From UBA974 sp002292405 (lineage in GTDB: Bacteria > Bacteroidota > Bacteroidia > Flavobacteriales_D > Sanyastnellaceae), in assembly GCA_943842425.1 (NCBI GenBank), contig CALTBR010000003.1, positions 372,001 to 436,000 of the forward strand: 64,000 nt of DNA, given 5' to 3'. The notes beneath the pieces are model-generated. The model was not told where the DNA came from. It was given only the letters and a program-made list of their open reading frames with translations, and searched no databases. The number at the start of each line of letters is the position of its first letter. The stretch's first letter is position 1. The translations under genes and the position numbers were made by a program. Shown in pieces: positions 1 to 8,383 of the stretch.

Positions 1-897
1 CCTGAAAATCTCGACACTGTTTACTTTGTCAACTCGGGGGCAGAAGCTGTCGAAGGAGCGCTCAAGCTCGCAAAACGAATTACTGGCAGATCAAGGATGA
101 TCGGATGCACAGGAGGTTATCACGGGAACACCCATGGAGCTCTTTCTGTATCCTCAAACGCAGAACGCAAAGCACCGTTTTTGCCACTCCTCCCAGAAGT
201 TTCGATTATAGAATTTAACTGTCAAAATTCACTAAATTCAATCGACTCTACAGTAGCGTGCGTTATTGTCGAAACCATTCAAGGGGATGCAGGCGTTGTA
301 ATCCCTACACAAGAGTGGATCTCTGCGCTCCGAAAAAAGTGCACCTCTACCGGCTCAATGCTCATCCTCGACGAAATTCAATGCGGTATGGGGCGATGTG
401 GGGCACCTTTCGCTTTCACCGAGTACAATATCACACCGGACATACTATGTGTAGGGAAAGCGCTCGGGGGCGGCATGCCTATAGGAGCCTTTGTATCCTC
501 GAGAGAGAATATCTCTCTACTCTCACACTCGCCCGTCTTAGGACATATCACCACGTTCGGTGGTCACCCAGTAGCTACAGCGAGTTCTGGGGCAGCATTA
601 AAGCTGTTAAAAGACATAGATTGGCATGCAATAGAGAGAAGAGGTGCTGCGTGGGAAGCGAAGTTAAAAGCCCACCCAATGGTTAAAAACATCCGTCGTA
701 AAGGCTACTTTTTCGCTGTCGAAATGGAGAGTGAAGAGTTAGTAACAAAGGCAATTATGAGGGGGTTAGAGGTTGGTGTACTAATGTTTTGGTTTCTAAG
801 CATACCAAATGCATTCAGATTACAACCACCTTTAACCATGACGGACGAGGAGGCTGAAGTAGGTATCGGCATGATTTTATCTGCTTTAGAAGTATGA
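1..897 (+). CDS. class III PLP-dependent aminotransferase (5' truncated by window edge)
   Basis: The reading frame is open from base 1, so the gene begins upstream of the window; the first ATG inside the window (97) is internal. Class III signatures are clear: NSGAEAVEGALKLAKR near the left edge, the LDEIQCGMGRCG segment, and the PLP-lysine block CVGKALGGGMPIGAF. The family (acetylornithine, ornithine, GABA and related transaminases) moves an amino group from an omega-amino donor to 2-oxoglutarate or pyruvate in the cytoplasm. The C-terminal FRLQPPLTMT segment is also typical. The substrate cannot be assigned from this fragment, and the convergent neighbour gives no pathway hint. Confidence 0.9.
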   Translation, partial: PENLDTVYFVNSGAEAVEGALKLAKRITGRSRMIGCTGGYHGNTHGALSVSSNAERKAPFLPLLPEVSIIEFNCQNSLNSIDSTVACVIVETIQGDAGVVIPTQEWISALRKKCTSTGSMLILDEIQCGMGRCGAPFAFTEYNITPDILCVGKALGGGMPIGAFVSSRENISLLSHSPVLGHITTFGGHPVATASSGAALKLLKDIDWHAIERRGAAWEAKLKAHPMVKNIRRKGYFFAVEMESEELVTKAIMRGLEVGVLMFWFLSIPNAFRLQPPLTMTDEEAEVGIGMILSALEV

Positions 898-904
898 TTG
901 TTTC

Positions 905-1828
905 TTAAGCCTTGAAAAAATCCGCGACAGCCTTCATCGAGCGTTTGGCATCGGGAAGTAGATCAGGAACCAATTGCCAAGCATGAAGCGCTTTAGGCTC
1001 CCAGTGGGTGTCAACTTTTACGCCCGCAGACTGAAGAGCGTTTACCGTAGACACGGAATCTGTGTAAAGGAATTCAACTTTTGAGGCCTGAACATGGGAA
1101 GTCGGGAAACCAACAAAAGAGCCGTAAAGTGGTGATACAAGTGGATCTTTATCGCTCATGTCTCCTATATAATCACGTGCGAAAGCAACAGCATCAAGTT
1201 TATCAAATGGGCTGAATTCACTGGAGTTAAGCAGATTGCTGTCAGATGTTTTAGACAGATCCATCCATGGAGATAAGAGCGCTAATTTTGCAGGGATTTT
1301 AATTTTTTTGGCGATACATCTCGCTACTAAACAAGCCGCTAGGTTACCTCCAGCTGAGTCACCAATTAAAAAGGTTGTGCCGGGTTGCTGAACGATTTCA
1401 GAGTAGACAGTAAAAAGATCATCAACTGCATCAGGAAATTTATGCTCAGGTGATAGCCTGTACTCCGGAATGATTACCTCACACTTCAATGCTTTGGCAA
1501 GGTATGTGGCTGTCGCTTTATACACTCTCGCTGAGCCGAAAGCAAATCCTCCACCATGAGACCAAATAACTCTTTTCCTCTCGTCTTTCACTCCTTGATA
1601 ATCCACCACTCCACATTTCACACCTGATATCATGGTATAATGAAGGTTTCCAGCGAAATTACCGGGGTTGAGTCGTGCTAAACCTTCAATTGCCACGCGA
1701 ATCTGTTGTGGAGTTGCTCCTACCACTTCCCGTCTAAGCGTTACTGCAACAGAGTGACCTGATACCACAGCGGCATCAAATCTACTTGCAATAAATTCTT
1801 GGATATTTGTGAGTGGATTTTTTTCCAT
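905..1828 (-). CDS. alpha/beta hydrolase, hormone-sensitive-lipase type (alpha/beta hydrolase fold-3)
   Basis: This 307-residue protein carries the HSL-family oxyanion motif HGGGFAFGS and the nucleophile elbow GDSAGGN, with a likely catalytic His in LHAWQL near the C-terminus. The family hydrolyses short or medium-chain carboxyl esters. No signal peptide is evident, so a cytoplasmic enzyme is expected. The gene ends 8 bp from the convergent aminotransferase and starts about 30 bp from the divergent YqgE gene. The substrate is unknown; family assignment is firm, physiological role is not. Confidence 0.88.
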   Translation of the reverse strand: MEKNPLTNIQEFIASRFDAAVVSGHSVAVTLRREVVGATPQQIRVAIEGLARLNPGNFAGNLHYTMISGVKCGVVDYQGVKDERKRVIWSHGGGFAFGSARVYKATATYLAKALKCEVIIPEYRLSPEHKFPDAVDDLFTVYSEIVQQPGTTFLIGDSAGGNLAACLVARCIAKKIKIPAKLALLSPWMDLSKTSDSNLLNSSEFSPFDKLDAVAFARDYIGDMSDKDPLVSPLYGSFVGFPTSHVQASKVEFLYTDSVSTVNALQSAGVKVDTHWEPKALHAWQLVPDLLPDAKRSMKAVADFFKA

Positions 1829-1857
1829 TTGATTACAAATGTCGGAACTTTATCGCA

Positions 1858-2427
1858 ATGATTCGTTATAGCCCTAAAAAAACAAACCTACCTAAAATCG
1901 GAGACATTCTGTTGAGTGAACCTCTATTGAACGACCCATATTTTGGCAGGAAAGCTGTTCTGCTTTGTGAGTATAATGAAGATGGGGCATTTGGTCTTGT
2001 TTTAAATAATTTCGTAACTGTTAACATTGAAGATATTCAACTTGACATTAAAAACACCAACCCACGATTTAGTGTTGGTGGGCCAGTAAACAGCTCAAAC
2101 CTTTACTTCATTCACTCTTGTAAAGAAATTGAAAACTCTCACGAAATTGTTGATGGCATTTTCTTAGGAGGAGAGTTCACTAAACTAAAAGCTATGATTG
2201 AAGATGGGTACACTTCTTTCAGATTTTTCTTAGGATATTCAGGCTGGTCTGAAGATCAATTATCTGAAGAAATTAAAAGCCGATCATGGTTTGTAACCCG
2301 AACGGGAGCTGATGAAATAATGTCAACCGATTTAGAGAACGACGAGTTTTGGAAGAAGCTCATCAATGGAATGGGCCCTGGATTCTCACACATTGCCGAA
2401 GCGCCCTTAGATCCGAGTTTAAATTAG
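1858..2427 (+). CDS. YqgE/AlgH family protein (DUF179)
   Basis: The product is about 189 residues and matches the YqgE/AlgH family: a start resembling GDILLSEPLLNDPYFGRKAVLL, FGLVLNN, and a C-terminal half with FRFFLGYSGWSEDQL. The biochemical role of this widespread family is not settled. The frame is open further upstream to 1813, but that start would overlap the divergent hydrolase start, and the family normally begins a few residues before the GD-LL motif, so the ATG at 1858 is preferred. It converges on the DUF2797 gene with about 40 bp between. Confidence 0.88.
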   Translation: MIRYSPKKTNLPKIGDILLSEPLLNDPYFGRKAVLLCEYNEDGAFGLVLNNFVTVNIEDIQLDIKNTNPRFSVGGPVNSSNLYFIHSCKEIENSHEIVDGIFLGGEFTKLKAMIEDGYTSFRFFLGYSGWSEDQLSEEIKSRSWFVTRTGADEIMSTDLENDEFWKKLINGMGPGFSHIAEAPLDPSLN

Positions 2428-2468
2428 GACAACACTTTACAACAACTAGGAAGGGCATTAAACCAGTT

Positions 2469-3299
2469 CTACCCCACCTCAAGCTCAACACGACATCCTT
2501 CGTGAGCTCTGACGTTCATTACCCTTCCATCCTTAAATATTAAATACTGCCCTTTAATTCCTGAAAGGACTCCTGAGCCTTCCGGGGCTTTTGCCAGTTT
2601 AATACTTATGACTTTTGATGGGTACTGCTCAACAGGATAATGAATCGCATGAACAGTATCGTCGTCAGAAAAAAAAGGTTCATAATTCATGCCTAAAATA
2701 TCAAAACACTCATCTTTAAGGTCTAGCAGTTCACTAGGATTTCTTGAGACATGCTTAAGCATCCCAAGCCAATGTGTCTTGTCATTCATATGCGCCTTTA
2801 AAGCAACCTCAATTTCCCCAGCGAGCTGTCTATAAGGTGTGACACATAAAATGATGCCCTCTACCGCCCCTTGGTCATTCCACCTAAACTGTTCTCTTCC
2901 GTAGCCTGTCACTCCAACTTTAAGTTTATTCGTTCGACTTAAATACACTATATGAGGTACGTTATGATACCGTTCCTCAAACTCTCTATCTCTTAATACT
3001 ACACCTGTGTGAATTGTAGAAAGCTCCGGATGTATGATTGATGGACATGAAATGGGAGACTCGAAAAATGCCTTTTGGCTCATCCCCATTCTGTATGCCT
3101 GCTTCATATTCTTACCTGAAACAACACAATTTACAACTCCATCAAAACGCCAACTCAATTTCTTCCCCACCCAGTCATTCATATCAACTAAAGGCAATTG
3201 ATCAAGTACATCGAACATCTGAAACTGGTATCCAACCCTTCCTCTATCTTTGATTGCTGGAGACGCAATCATCTTCCTAATATTTCCCTTTAAAATCAT
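2469..3299 (-). CDS. DUF2797 family protein with reduced cysteine set
   Basis: This 276-residue protein matches DUF2797 best through the central block HIVYLSRTNKLKVGVTG followed by FRWNDQGAVEG, which corresponds to the family's 'YLA..KVGIT...RWIDQGA' signature. Family members usually have a zinc-ribbon-like cluster of Cys/His before this block; here only Cys in VVNCVVSG and PISCPS remain, so metal binding may be lost. Function is unknown for the family. The gene is single on the minus strand and diverges from a secreted-protein gene, with a TACTTTCG-like -10 element just upstream on its strand. Confidence 0.75.
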   Translation of the reverse strand: MILKGNIRKMIASPAIKDRGRVGYQFQMFDVLDQLPLVDMNDWVGKKLSWRFDGVVNCVVSGKNMKQAYRMGMSQKAFFESPISCPSIIHPELSTIHTGVVLRDREFEERYHNVPHIVYLSRTNKLKVGVTGYGREQFRWNDQGAVEGIILCVTPYRQLAGEIEVALKAHMNDKTHWLGMLKHVSRNPSELLDLKDECFDILGMNYEPFFSDDDTVHAIHYPVEQYPSKVISIKLAKAPEGSGVLSGIKGQYLIFKDGRVMNVRAHEGCRVELEVG

Positions 3300-3367
3300 A
3301 TTTCGAAAGTAATGGGATTTTTCTTAAGTTTGTAAATTAAATGACAATCTTACAATTAAATTTCAAT

Positions 3368-4273
3368 ATGAAACAATTTATACTCCCTTGTGCTATTCTA
3401 ATTTTCGGAAGTGCCTTCGGCCAAACTCCTCTTTTAGACGAGGACTTCGAATCTTATAATGTTGGTGATTACATAGGTGATGCAAGTGCTGTGTTCACAA
3501 CTTGGAGCGGAACTACTGGTGGAGACGAAGACGCTCAAGTAAGTGATGAGCAAGCTAACTCTGGCACTCAATCATTAAAAATATTCGGCGCTATTGCAGG
3601 AACTGGACCTATGGACATTTACCTACCTATAGGGCTTGAGACCGCCTATGAAGTTAGTTATAACATATACGTTCCATCTGGCTATTCAGCTTATATGAAC
3701 GTACAAGAGGCTTTAACAGTTGCTGTAGGATGGGCGTTTGATATCGTATTTGCGGCTAACGGGCAGATTGTTTTTGGCATAGACCAAGTAAATCTTTCAT
3801 ACGGTTCATTCACACCGGATGAGTGGACTTCTGTTTCTCTTAGAATGGATCCTGTAAACGACAGAGCTGAAATCTTCATTGGTGGTGAATACCTAGCTAA
3901 CTTTCCCTTTGATGAAATTATTGGAGGTGTTAACTTCTTCGGATTTGGAGATGGAATTACGGAGGGTCTTTACTACATTGATGATATCGTAGTAGTTGAA
4001 ACTGAGGACGTTATAAATGGACTTGAAGAAGCCACTCAACTTGATTTGGCTTTCGGACCTAACCCAGCTAACGATTACATTCAACTTTCAAGTAACGCTA
4101 CTAATGGTGTTGTTCGCATCATGGCTCTAAACGGTCAGATCGTGAAAGAAATAGCCACTACTAATTTACTTTCTGGCACACGTATCGAGCTTGACCTTGA
4201 CAATGGCATCTACCTTGTAGAGCTAACATCAAATGGAAACCGCACAATGCGTAAGCTTGTAATAAGCAAGTAA
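3368..4273 (+). CDS. secreted protein with T9SS type A sorting domain
   Basis: An N-terminal Sec signal (MKQFILPCAILIFGSAFGQ) is followed by a beta-rich region of about 190 residues starting DEDFESYNVGDY, which resembles concanavalin-like jelly-roll domains of secreted Bacteroidota proteins. The last ~75 residues (LAFGPNPANDYIQL ... NGIYLVELTSNG ... KLVISK) form a classical type IX secretion C-terminal domain, so export across the outer membrane and surface attachment or release are expected. The ATG at 3368 places the signal peptide at the N-terminus; an in-frame ATG at 3341 adds nine residues without benefit. No catalytic motif is recognised. A rho-independent terminator follows. Confidence 0.85.
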   Translation: MKQFILPCAILIFGSAFGQTPLLDEDFESYNVGDYIGDASAVFTTWSGTTGGDEDAQVSDEQANSGTQSLKIFGAIAGTGPMDIYLPIGLETAYEVSYNIYVPSGYSAYMNVQEALTVAVGWAFDIVFAANGQIVFGIDQVNLSYGSFTPDEWTSVSLRMDPVNDRAEIFIGGEYLANFPFDEIIGGVNFFGFGDGITEGLYYIDDIVVVETEDVINGLEEATQLDLAFGPNPANDYIQLSSNATNGVVRIMALNGQIVKEIATTNLLSGTRIELDLDNGIYLVELTSNGNRTMRKLVISK

Positions 4274-4308
4274 TTTAAAATTCATTAGTGCTTAACACTA
4301 ATTATTAA

Positions 4309-4340
4309 GGGCTACTCCAATATGGGGTGGCCCTTTTTTT
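4309..4340 (+). terminator. rho-independent terminator after the T9SS protein
   Basis: GGGCTACTCC and GGGGTGGCCC form a 10-pair stem (two G-U pairs) around the loop AATAT, followed by seven T. It lies 36 bp past the stop of the T9SS gene and before the 3' end of the convergent hydrolase. Confidence 0.85.
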
Positions 4341-4374
4341 ATGAAGGTGTTTTAAGCAGAGGTATACTCAATTA

Positions 4375-5205
4375 TTATTTGGCTAAAAACTGCTTAATAG
4401 CTTGAACCATTTCTATTGTGTGAGGCGGCAAATTCGCAGACTCCCAAGGATGAGAAGCCCCGAAAGTATGAGCCGCTCCTGGAATTACGACAAGCTTACC
4501 ATCATTAGCCCAGCCCGCAAGCTTTTGCCCATCTGAGATATCCACTGCTTCATCTGAATCACCGTGAATAACAAGTAGAGGGGATGTGAAACTACGGATA
4601 GCTTTCTCAATATTGAGAGACTCGCTATTCTCAATAAAATCTTCGTAGAATGTAAAAGAATGTGACAAAACCTGCATGGTTCTGCCATTTAGAACTTCCA
4701 AACGGTCTGAGGAACGCCATTTATTAAGAGCTTTGCCAGAAGGAAAACGTGACTCGAAATCACAGACTGAAGCAAGTAAAATAAGTCCGTCTACATCAGT
4801 ACTTGTCGCTGCGAGTGAAGCAATGCCTCCTCCCCTACTGTGACCCATAACAATAAGCTGTTCTGAATCATTGATCATGCCACCTCGAGCATATTTTAGA
4901 ATCGACTCTAGGTCGGACTTTTCAATGGAATATGTGTTTTTTGACCATGAAATTTCGTCAGAACAATCGAGAAGATTTGGTATAATGTGCCCGTTGTGTG
5001 AGAAGTTGAATCTAATAAAATCCCACCCCTCTTCAGCCAGTCTATCACCCAACAAATCCCAAGCTCCCCAATCCTTAAATCCCTTGTATCCATGCGCAAA
5101 AACAATTCTGCCTTTCCGATCAAGACCATCGACCGAATGATGAATATCACCGTGAATATCTCCCAAAGCGCTAAGATGTGTGAAAGGAGTACGATTAATG
5201 TTCAT
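4375..5205 (-). CDS. alpha/beta hydrolase (dienelactone-hydrolase / peptidase-like fold)
   Basis: The nucleophile elbow is GHSRGGG, an Asp-containing strand reads LLVIHGDSDEAVDI, and the likely catalytic His is in GAAHTFGA, giving a complete Ser-Asp-His triad. An FAHGYKG oxyanion segment precedes. The protein is cytoplasmic-looking, about 276 residues. The frame extends to 5259, but that start overlaps the divergent TlpA-like gene and lies upstream of a TAATTTTG -7-like box on the minus strand (5232-5225), so the ATG at 5205 is chosen. The substrate is unknown; related Bacteroidota proteins are annotated only as alpha/beta hydrolases. Confidence 0.85.
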   Translation of the reverse strand: MNINRTPFTHLSALGDIHGDIHHSVDGLDRKGRIVFAHGYKGFKDWGAWDLLGDRLAEEGWDFIRFNFSHNGHIIPNLLDCSDEISWSKNTYSIEKSDLESILKYARGGMINDSEQLIVMGHSRGGGIASLAATSTDVDGLILLASVCDFESRFPSGKALNKWRSSDRLEVLNGRTMQVLSHSFTFYEDFIENSESLNIEKAIRSFTSPLLVIHGDSDEAVDISDGQKLAGWANDGKLVVIPGAAHTFGASHPWESANLPPHTIEMVQAIKQFLAK

Positions 5206-5247
5206 CAGGTTGTAAATTGCATACTCAAAATTATAGCAAATTAGAGG

Positions 5248-6792
5248 ATGAGACTTCAATTAAGTTTATTTTTTACAATCTGTGCGCTTTCGCTCACAAA
5301 TCTTTTAGCCCAAACCTCTACCTCAAACGATATAGTCGTCACCGTCGAAGGTCTTGGTGCTGACTCTGTCTTTCTTGCAAACTACTACGGATCTCGACTA
5401 TATTATAGTGATACCACTGTGGCTGATATTAACGGACACTTCGTTTTCGAAGGCAGGCCATTTGACGAATGTGGTAAGTATGCAGTCGTTCTCCCTGGAC
5501 CTGTGTTCTTCGATATGATGTTAGTCTCTGAACCTATGGAGTTCAGAACTACGATGAAGAACCCGCAGGGAGATATGCAAATCATTAAAAGTGAGGAAAA
5601 CAAAGTGTTTTATGATTACCTAAACTTTCTGAACACTAAGAGGGAAGAACGCACCCCACATGATGCTGTACTCAATGATTCTACTGCTTCTTCCTTGCAG
5701 GTGGAAATCGCACGCAATGCCATGACAGTAATGAATTCAGAAGTGTTGGAATATCAAGACGCTCTTATCGACGATCCGAGAGATTACCTGTTTGGCAAAT
5801 ACCTTGGCATGTTACGAGAACCTAAAGTTCCTAATGCGCCATCCGGTATAGAGGACGTTCGATTTTGGAATTACATGTGGTACAGAAACCACTACTGGGA
5901 CAGAGTAGATTTCACCGACTCTAGGTTAGTGAGAGACGGTAGCTTCCACAAAATGATAGAGATGTGGTGGGGGCAAATCATTCCGCCAGACCCAGACACT
6001 CTGTTTTTCGAGGCGCAGAAACTTCTTGCTCAGGTAGTAGGAAACGAGGATATGTTCAAATACATCCTTCACCACATGACGTTCGAAAGCGAATCTTCTA
6101 AAGTTATGTGTATGGATAAGGTGTTTGTTGACCTTGTTAATGAATACTATGTTAAAGGGAAGGTGAAGTGGTTAGACGACAAGCAACTTGCGAAGATTGT
6201 CGATAGAGCTAAGGCTCTCAAATATTCTGTATGTGGCAATATTGCGCACAACATAACACTACCTGGAATAGACGGAACAACTTGGAAATCACTTCACGAT
6301 ATAGAAGCGAAGTACACAGTAATGGTTATTTGGGAAAGCAGCTGTGGGCATTGTAAAAAAGAGATGCCTGTTCTGCAGCGTATTTACGAAGAATGGCACG
6401 ATAAGGGGCTTGAGATCTACGCTATTGGGAATGACTTTGAACCTGAGCCATGGCTGGAATACTTAGAAACAACCAATTACACGGATTGGATTCACGTAAG
6501 TGACAATCCTCTTATTAACGCTCAGGATAGCGCCGCAGCACTTATCTATAGTAGGATTACCGATTTAGAGTCATTGAATTTCAGAACAACATTCGATGTC
6601 TTCTCAACACCTAAACTCTTTCTTCTAGACGAAAATAAAAAGATTTTAGCCAAACAAATCGGGGCACTTCAGTTAGCAGAGATGCTTTACAGACTTGAAG
6701 GTCTTGAACCACCACACCCGGAGTTTTTCCTATCCGAAGAAGCTATAGAAAAAATAAGACGTTCAGAAGAACAAGATAAAAAAAATCCCTAA
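5248..6792 (+). CDS. exported TlpA-like thioredoxin-fold protein (DUF4369/DUF5106-type)
   Basis: This 514-residue protein begins with a Sec signal (MRLQLSLFFTICALSLTNLLAQ). Residues ~27-130 resemble the DUF4369 N-terminal beta domain (VTVEGLGADSVFLANYYG), a helical middle follows, and residues ~345-480 form a thioredoxin fold with the redox motif SCGHCKKEMP at about residue 365. The family works as periplasmic or envelope-bound thiol oxidoreductase; the CGHC centre fits either disulfide reduction or isomerisation. The C-terminus is charged and ends without a T9SS domain. The gene is followed 39 bp later by a methyltransferase on the same strand. Confidence 0.85.
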   Translation: MRLQLSLFFTICALSLTNLLAQTSTSNDIVVTVEGLGADSVFLANYYGSRLYYSDTTVADINGHFVFEGRPFDECGKYAVVLPGPVFFDMMLVSEPMEFRTTMKNPQGDMQIIKSEENKVFYDYLNFLNTKREERTPHDAVLNDSTASSLQVEIARNAMTVMNSEVLEYQDALIDDPRDYLFGKYLGMLREPKVPNAPSGIEDVRFWNYMWYRNHYWDRVDFTDSRLVRDGSFHKMIEMWWGQIIPPDPDTLFFEAQKLLAQVVGNEDMFKYILHHMTFESESSKVMCMDKVFVDLVNEYYVKGKVKWLDDKQLAKIVDRAKALKYSVCGNIAHNITLPGIDGTTWKSLHDIEAKYTVMVIWESSCGHCKKEMPVLQRIYEEWHDKGLEIYAIGNDFEPEPWLEYLETTNYTDWIHVSDNPLINAQDSAAALIYSRITDLESLNFRTTFDVFSTPKLFLLDENKKILAKQIGALQLAEMLYRLEGLEPPHPEFFLSEEAIEKIRRSEEQDKKNP

Positions 6793-6831
6793 TCACACCA
6801 TCTCAATTTACTATATTAATTAATATAAAAA

Positions 6832-7377
6832 ATGAGCCAAAGACGATTTTTCAAATTATTTCTTAAGCAACCTACAGTTAATGCTTCAGTTACTCCCAGT
6901 TCAAAAAAGGCTGCAATAAGAATGGTACAGGGGCTTGATTTAAGCAAAATGAAATACGTCGTGGAACTAGGTCCTGGGACAGGTGTTTTTAGTAATATAC
7001 TTGCTAAAAGGCTCCCTTCAAACTGTAAAATATTACTTATAGAATTGGAGGAAGAGTTTATCAAACCATTGGAAAAGAAACTTGATGACCGTTTCGAAGT
7101 GGTTAAATGTAGCGCTTGTAATTTATCATCCCTCTTAAAAGACAGAGGGATAAATAACGTTGACCTGATTATCAGTGGGCTTCCATACACATTGCCTAGT
7201 GAGGTGAAAAAGACATTGTTTGCAACTCTTTTAGAGCTAACCAGAAATGGTACACACATGAGGTGGTTCACATACTTTCCTTTCTTAATGAAAAGGCATT
7301 ATTCCAACTTTCCAATGAAAAAAGTTTGTTTTGTTTTGTGGAATTTCCCTCCAATGTGGATTTATTCAGTTAACTAA
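6832..7377 (+). CDS. class I SAM-dependent methyltransferase, phospholipid N-methyltransferase-like
   Basis: This 181-residue protein starts FFKLFLKQP...VTPSSKKAA and then has the SAM-binding motif VVELGPGTGVFSNILA, with acidic ribose-binding ELEEEF and the catalytic-region sequence LIISGLPYTLP. The 'FLK.P...PSS' opening followed by ELGPGTG is characteristic of PmtA-type phosphatidylethanolamine N-methyltransferases and of rRNA adenine dimethylase-like enzymes. The PmtA-like reading is favoured because of size and the PSSK segment. It would act at the inner face of the membrane. The true substrate is unproven. Confidence 0.8.
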   Translation: MSQRRFFKLFLKQPTVNASVTPSSKKAAIRMVQGLDLSKMKYVVELGPGTGVFSNILAKRLPSNCKILLIELEEEFIKPLEKKLDDRFEVVKCSACNLSSLLKDRGINNVDLIISGLPYTLPSEVKKTLFATLLELTRNGTHMRWFTYFPFLMKRHYSNFPMKKVCFVLWNFPPMWIYSVN

Positions 7378-7400
7378 TTACTGCGTGTGAACAAATAATG

Positions 7401-7430
7401 TTGAATCTGGAAATTCCTTGACTACATTTG
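7401..7430 (+). promoter_or_regulatory. promoter of the RRM protein gene (Bacteroidota sigma-A type)
   Basis: TTG at 7401-7403 and TACATTTG at 7423-7430 are separated by exactly 19 bp, matching the TTG-N17..23-TAnnTTTG pattern known for Bacteroidota. Transcription would start near 7437, about 20 nt before the GTG start. Confidence 0.65.
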
Positions 7431-7455
7431 CATCGCATTTTTAATTATTTTTATT

Positions 7456-7716
7456 GTGAATATTTTTGTAGGAAATCTAGCTTGGGGCGTTGATGACGTC
7501 GTTTTAAAAGAAACATTTGAGGCTCACGGAGCTGTAGACAGCGCACGTGTGGTCCATGATCGCGAAACTGGCCGCTCACGCGGTTTTGGCTTTGTAGAAA
7601 TGCCTAACTCTGATGAGGGACAATCAGCCATTGAGGCTCTCGAGGGTAAAGATGTAATGGGTCGTCCGATTCGTTGCAACGAGAGTGAGCAACGCGAAAA
7701 GCGTCGTTCTTTCTAA
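7456..7716 (+). CDS. small RRM-type RNA-binding protein
   Basis: This 86-residue protein is almost entirely one RNA recognition motif: RNP2 is IFVGNL at residues 3-8 and RNP1 is RGFGFVEM near residue 43, with a short basic tail (EKRRSF). Such proteins are common in Bacteroidota and cyanobacteria (RbpA-like) and bind single-stranded RNA, often under cold or stress. The start is GTG at 7456: it gives the canonical N-terminus and lies just after the strong promoter. A terminator closes the gene, so it is monocistronic. Confidence 0.93.
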   Translation: MNIFVGNLAWGVDDVVLKETFEAHGAVDSARVVHDRETGRSRGFGFVEMPNSDEGQSAIEALEGKDVMGRPIRCNESEQREKRRSF

Positions 7717-7736
7717 GAAACTAATACTTATAAGAA

Positions 7737-7766
7737 AGCCCCGACCTTATGGTCGAGGCTTTTTTT
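7737..7766 (+). terminator. rho-independent terminator after the RRM gene
   Basis: AGCCCCGACC and GGTCGAGGCT form a stem with one internal C/A mismatch around the loop TTAT, followed by seven T. Confidence 0.85.
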
Positions 7767-7794
7767 ATGCCTTTTTTATCTTCAAGAAGTTTTG

Positions 7795-7868
7795 TAGCGA
7801 GAGGGGGGCTCGAACCCCCGACCTCAGGATTATGAATCCTGCGCTCTAACCAGCTGAGCTACCTCGCC
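7795..7868 (-). tRNA. tRNA-Met (anticodon CAT)
   Basis: The minus strand folds as a full cloverleaf: acceptor GGCGAGG with TCTCGCT (G-U pairs at both ends), D arm GCTC...GAGC, anticodon arm CAGGA-TTCATAA-TCCTG with anticodon CAT, variable loop AGGTC, and T arm GGGGG-TTCGAGC-CCCCC. The discriminator is A, followed by CA, so the full CCA end is not encoded and would be completed by the CCA-adding enzyme (a cca gene lies at 19.4 kb). Elongator tRNA-Met is most likely; an isoleucine-lysidine tRNA also has CAT but its body is usually different. Confidence 0.93.
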
Positions 7869-7878
7869 AAGGCGGGCG

Positions 7879-7886
7879 CAAAGATA
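7879..7886 (-). promoter_or_regulatory. -7 element upstream of tRNA-Met
   Basis: On the minus strand this reads TATCTTTG, an exact TAnnTTTG box, 10 bp before the mature tRNA 5' end. No TTG at ideal spacing was found. Confidence 0.4.
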
Positions 7887-7979
7887 GTAAGGAGTTTTTA
7901 GTTTTACACATATTTAGCAATAACTTCCTCAAGTCATTCGTATATTGTGCGCTGTCTGAAAAAGACGATTATTAATCCC

Positions 7980-8369
7980 ATGGAGAAAGAAAAATTTCAA
8001 GTTGAATACCCTATAAACAGTAGTAGAGGCGTGCTTTACAACTGCATGAGCACGCCAAGCGGTCTGTCTGAGTGGTTTTGTGATGATGTAAATATCAAGA
8101 AGGATGTACATACTTTTATTTGGGATGGAAGCGAGGAAGTTGCTAGGCTTGTGACAAAGAAGAAAGATGAGTACGTGAAATTTAAGTGGATGGAATCTGA
8201 GGAAGATGATAACGACGGAACTTATTTTGAGTTAAGAATTAGAGTTGATGAGATGACAGGCGAGAGAGCGATTATCGTTACTGATTTTGCTGAAGAAGAT
8301 GATATTGAAGATGCTCGTGAACTTTGGGTAGCTCAACTTGATAGACTACGAAGAGTTCTCGGAGGGTAA
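7980..8369 (+). CDS. START-like domain protein (SRPBCC/AHSA1-like)
   Basis: This 129-residue acidic protein has the SRPBCC/AHSA1-like layout seen in a conserved Bacteroidota 'START-like domain' family: an opening strand (FQVEYPINSSRGVLYNC), PSGLSEWFCDDV, a beta sheet, and a long C-terminal helix (ELWVAQLDRLRRVL). Such folds enclose a hydrophobic cavity for a small ligand; the ligand is unknown. The ATG at 7980 is preferred over an upstream non-family extension to 7947. It converges on trmN6 with 14 bp between stops. Confidence 0.8.
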   Translation: MEKEKFQVEYPINSSRGVLYNCMSTPSGLSEWFCDDVNIKKDVHTFIWDGSEEVARLVTKKKDEYVKFKWMESEEDDNDGTYFELRIRVDEMTGERAIIVTDFAEEDDIEDARELWVAQLDRLRRVLGG

Positions 8370-8383
8370 TGCAGAACTTTTGA

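Noticed and set aside
258..686. 142-aa plus frame inside the aminotransferase
   Set aside because: The overlapping frame has class III aminotransferase motifs; this one has biased Arg/Tyr/His content.
6816..7271. 151-aa minus-strand frame opposite the phospholipid-type methyltransferase
   Set aside because: The plus strand carries clear methyltransferase motifs; the minus product has no recognisable domain.
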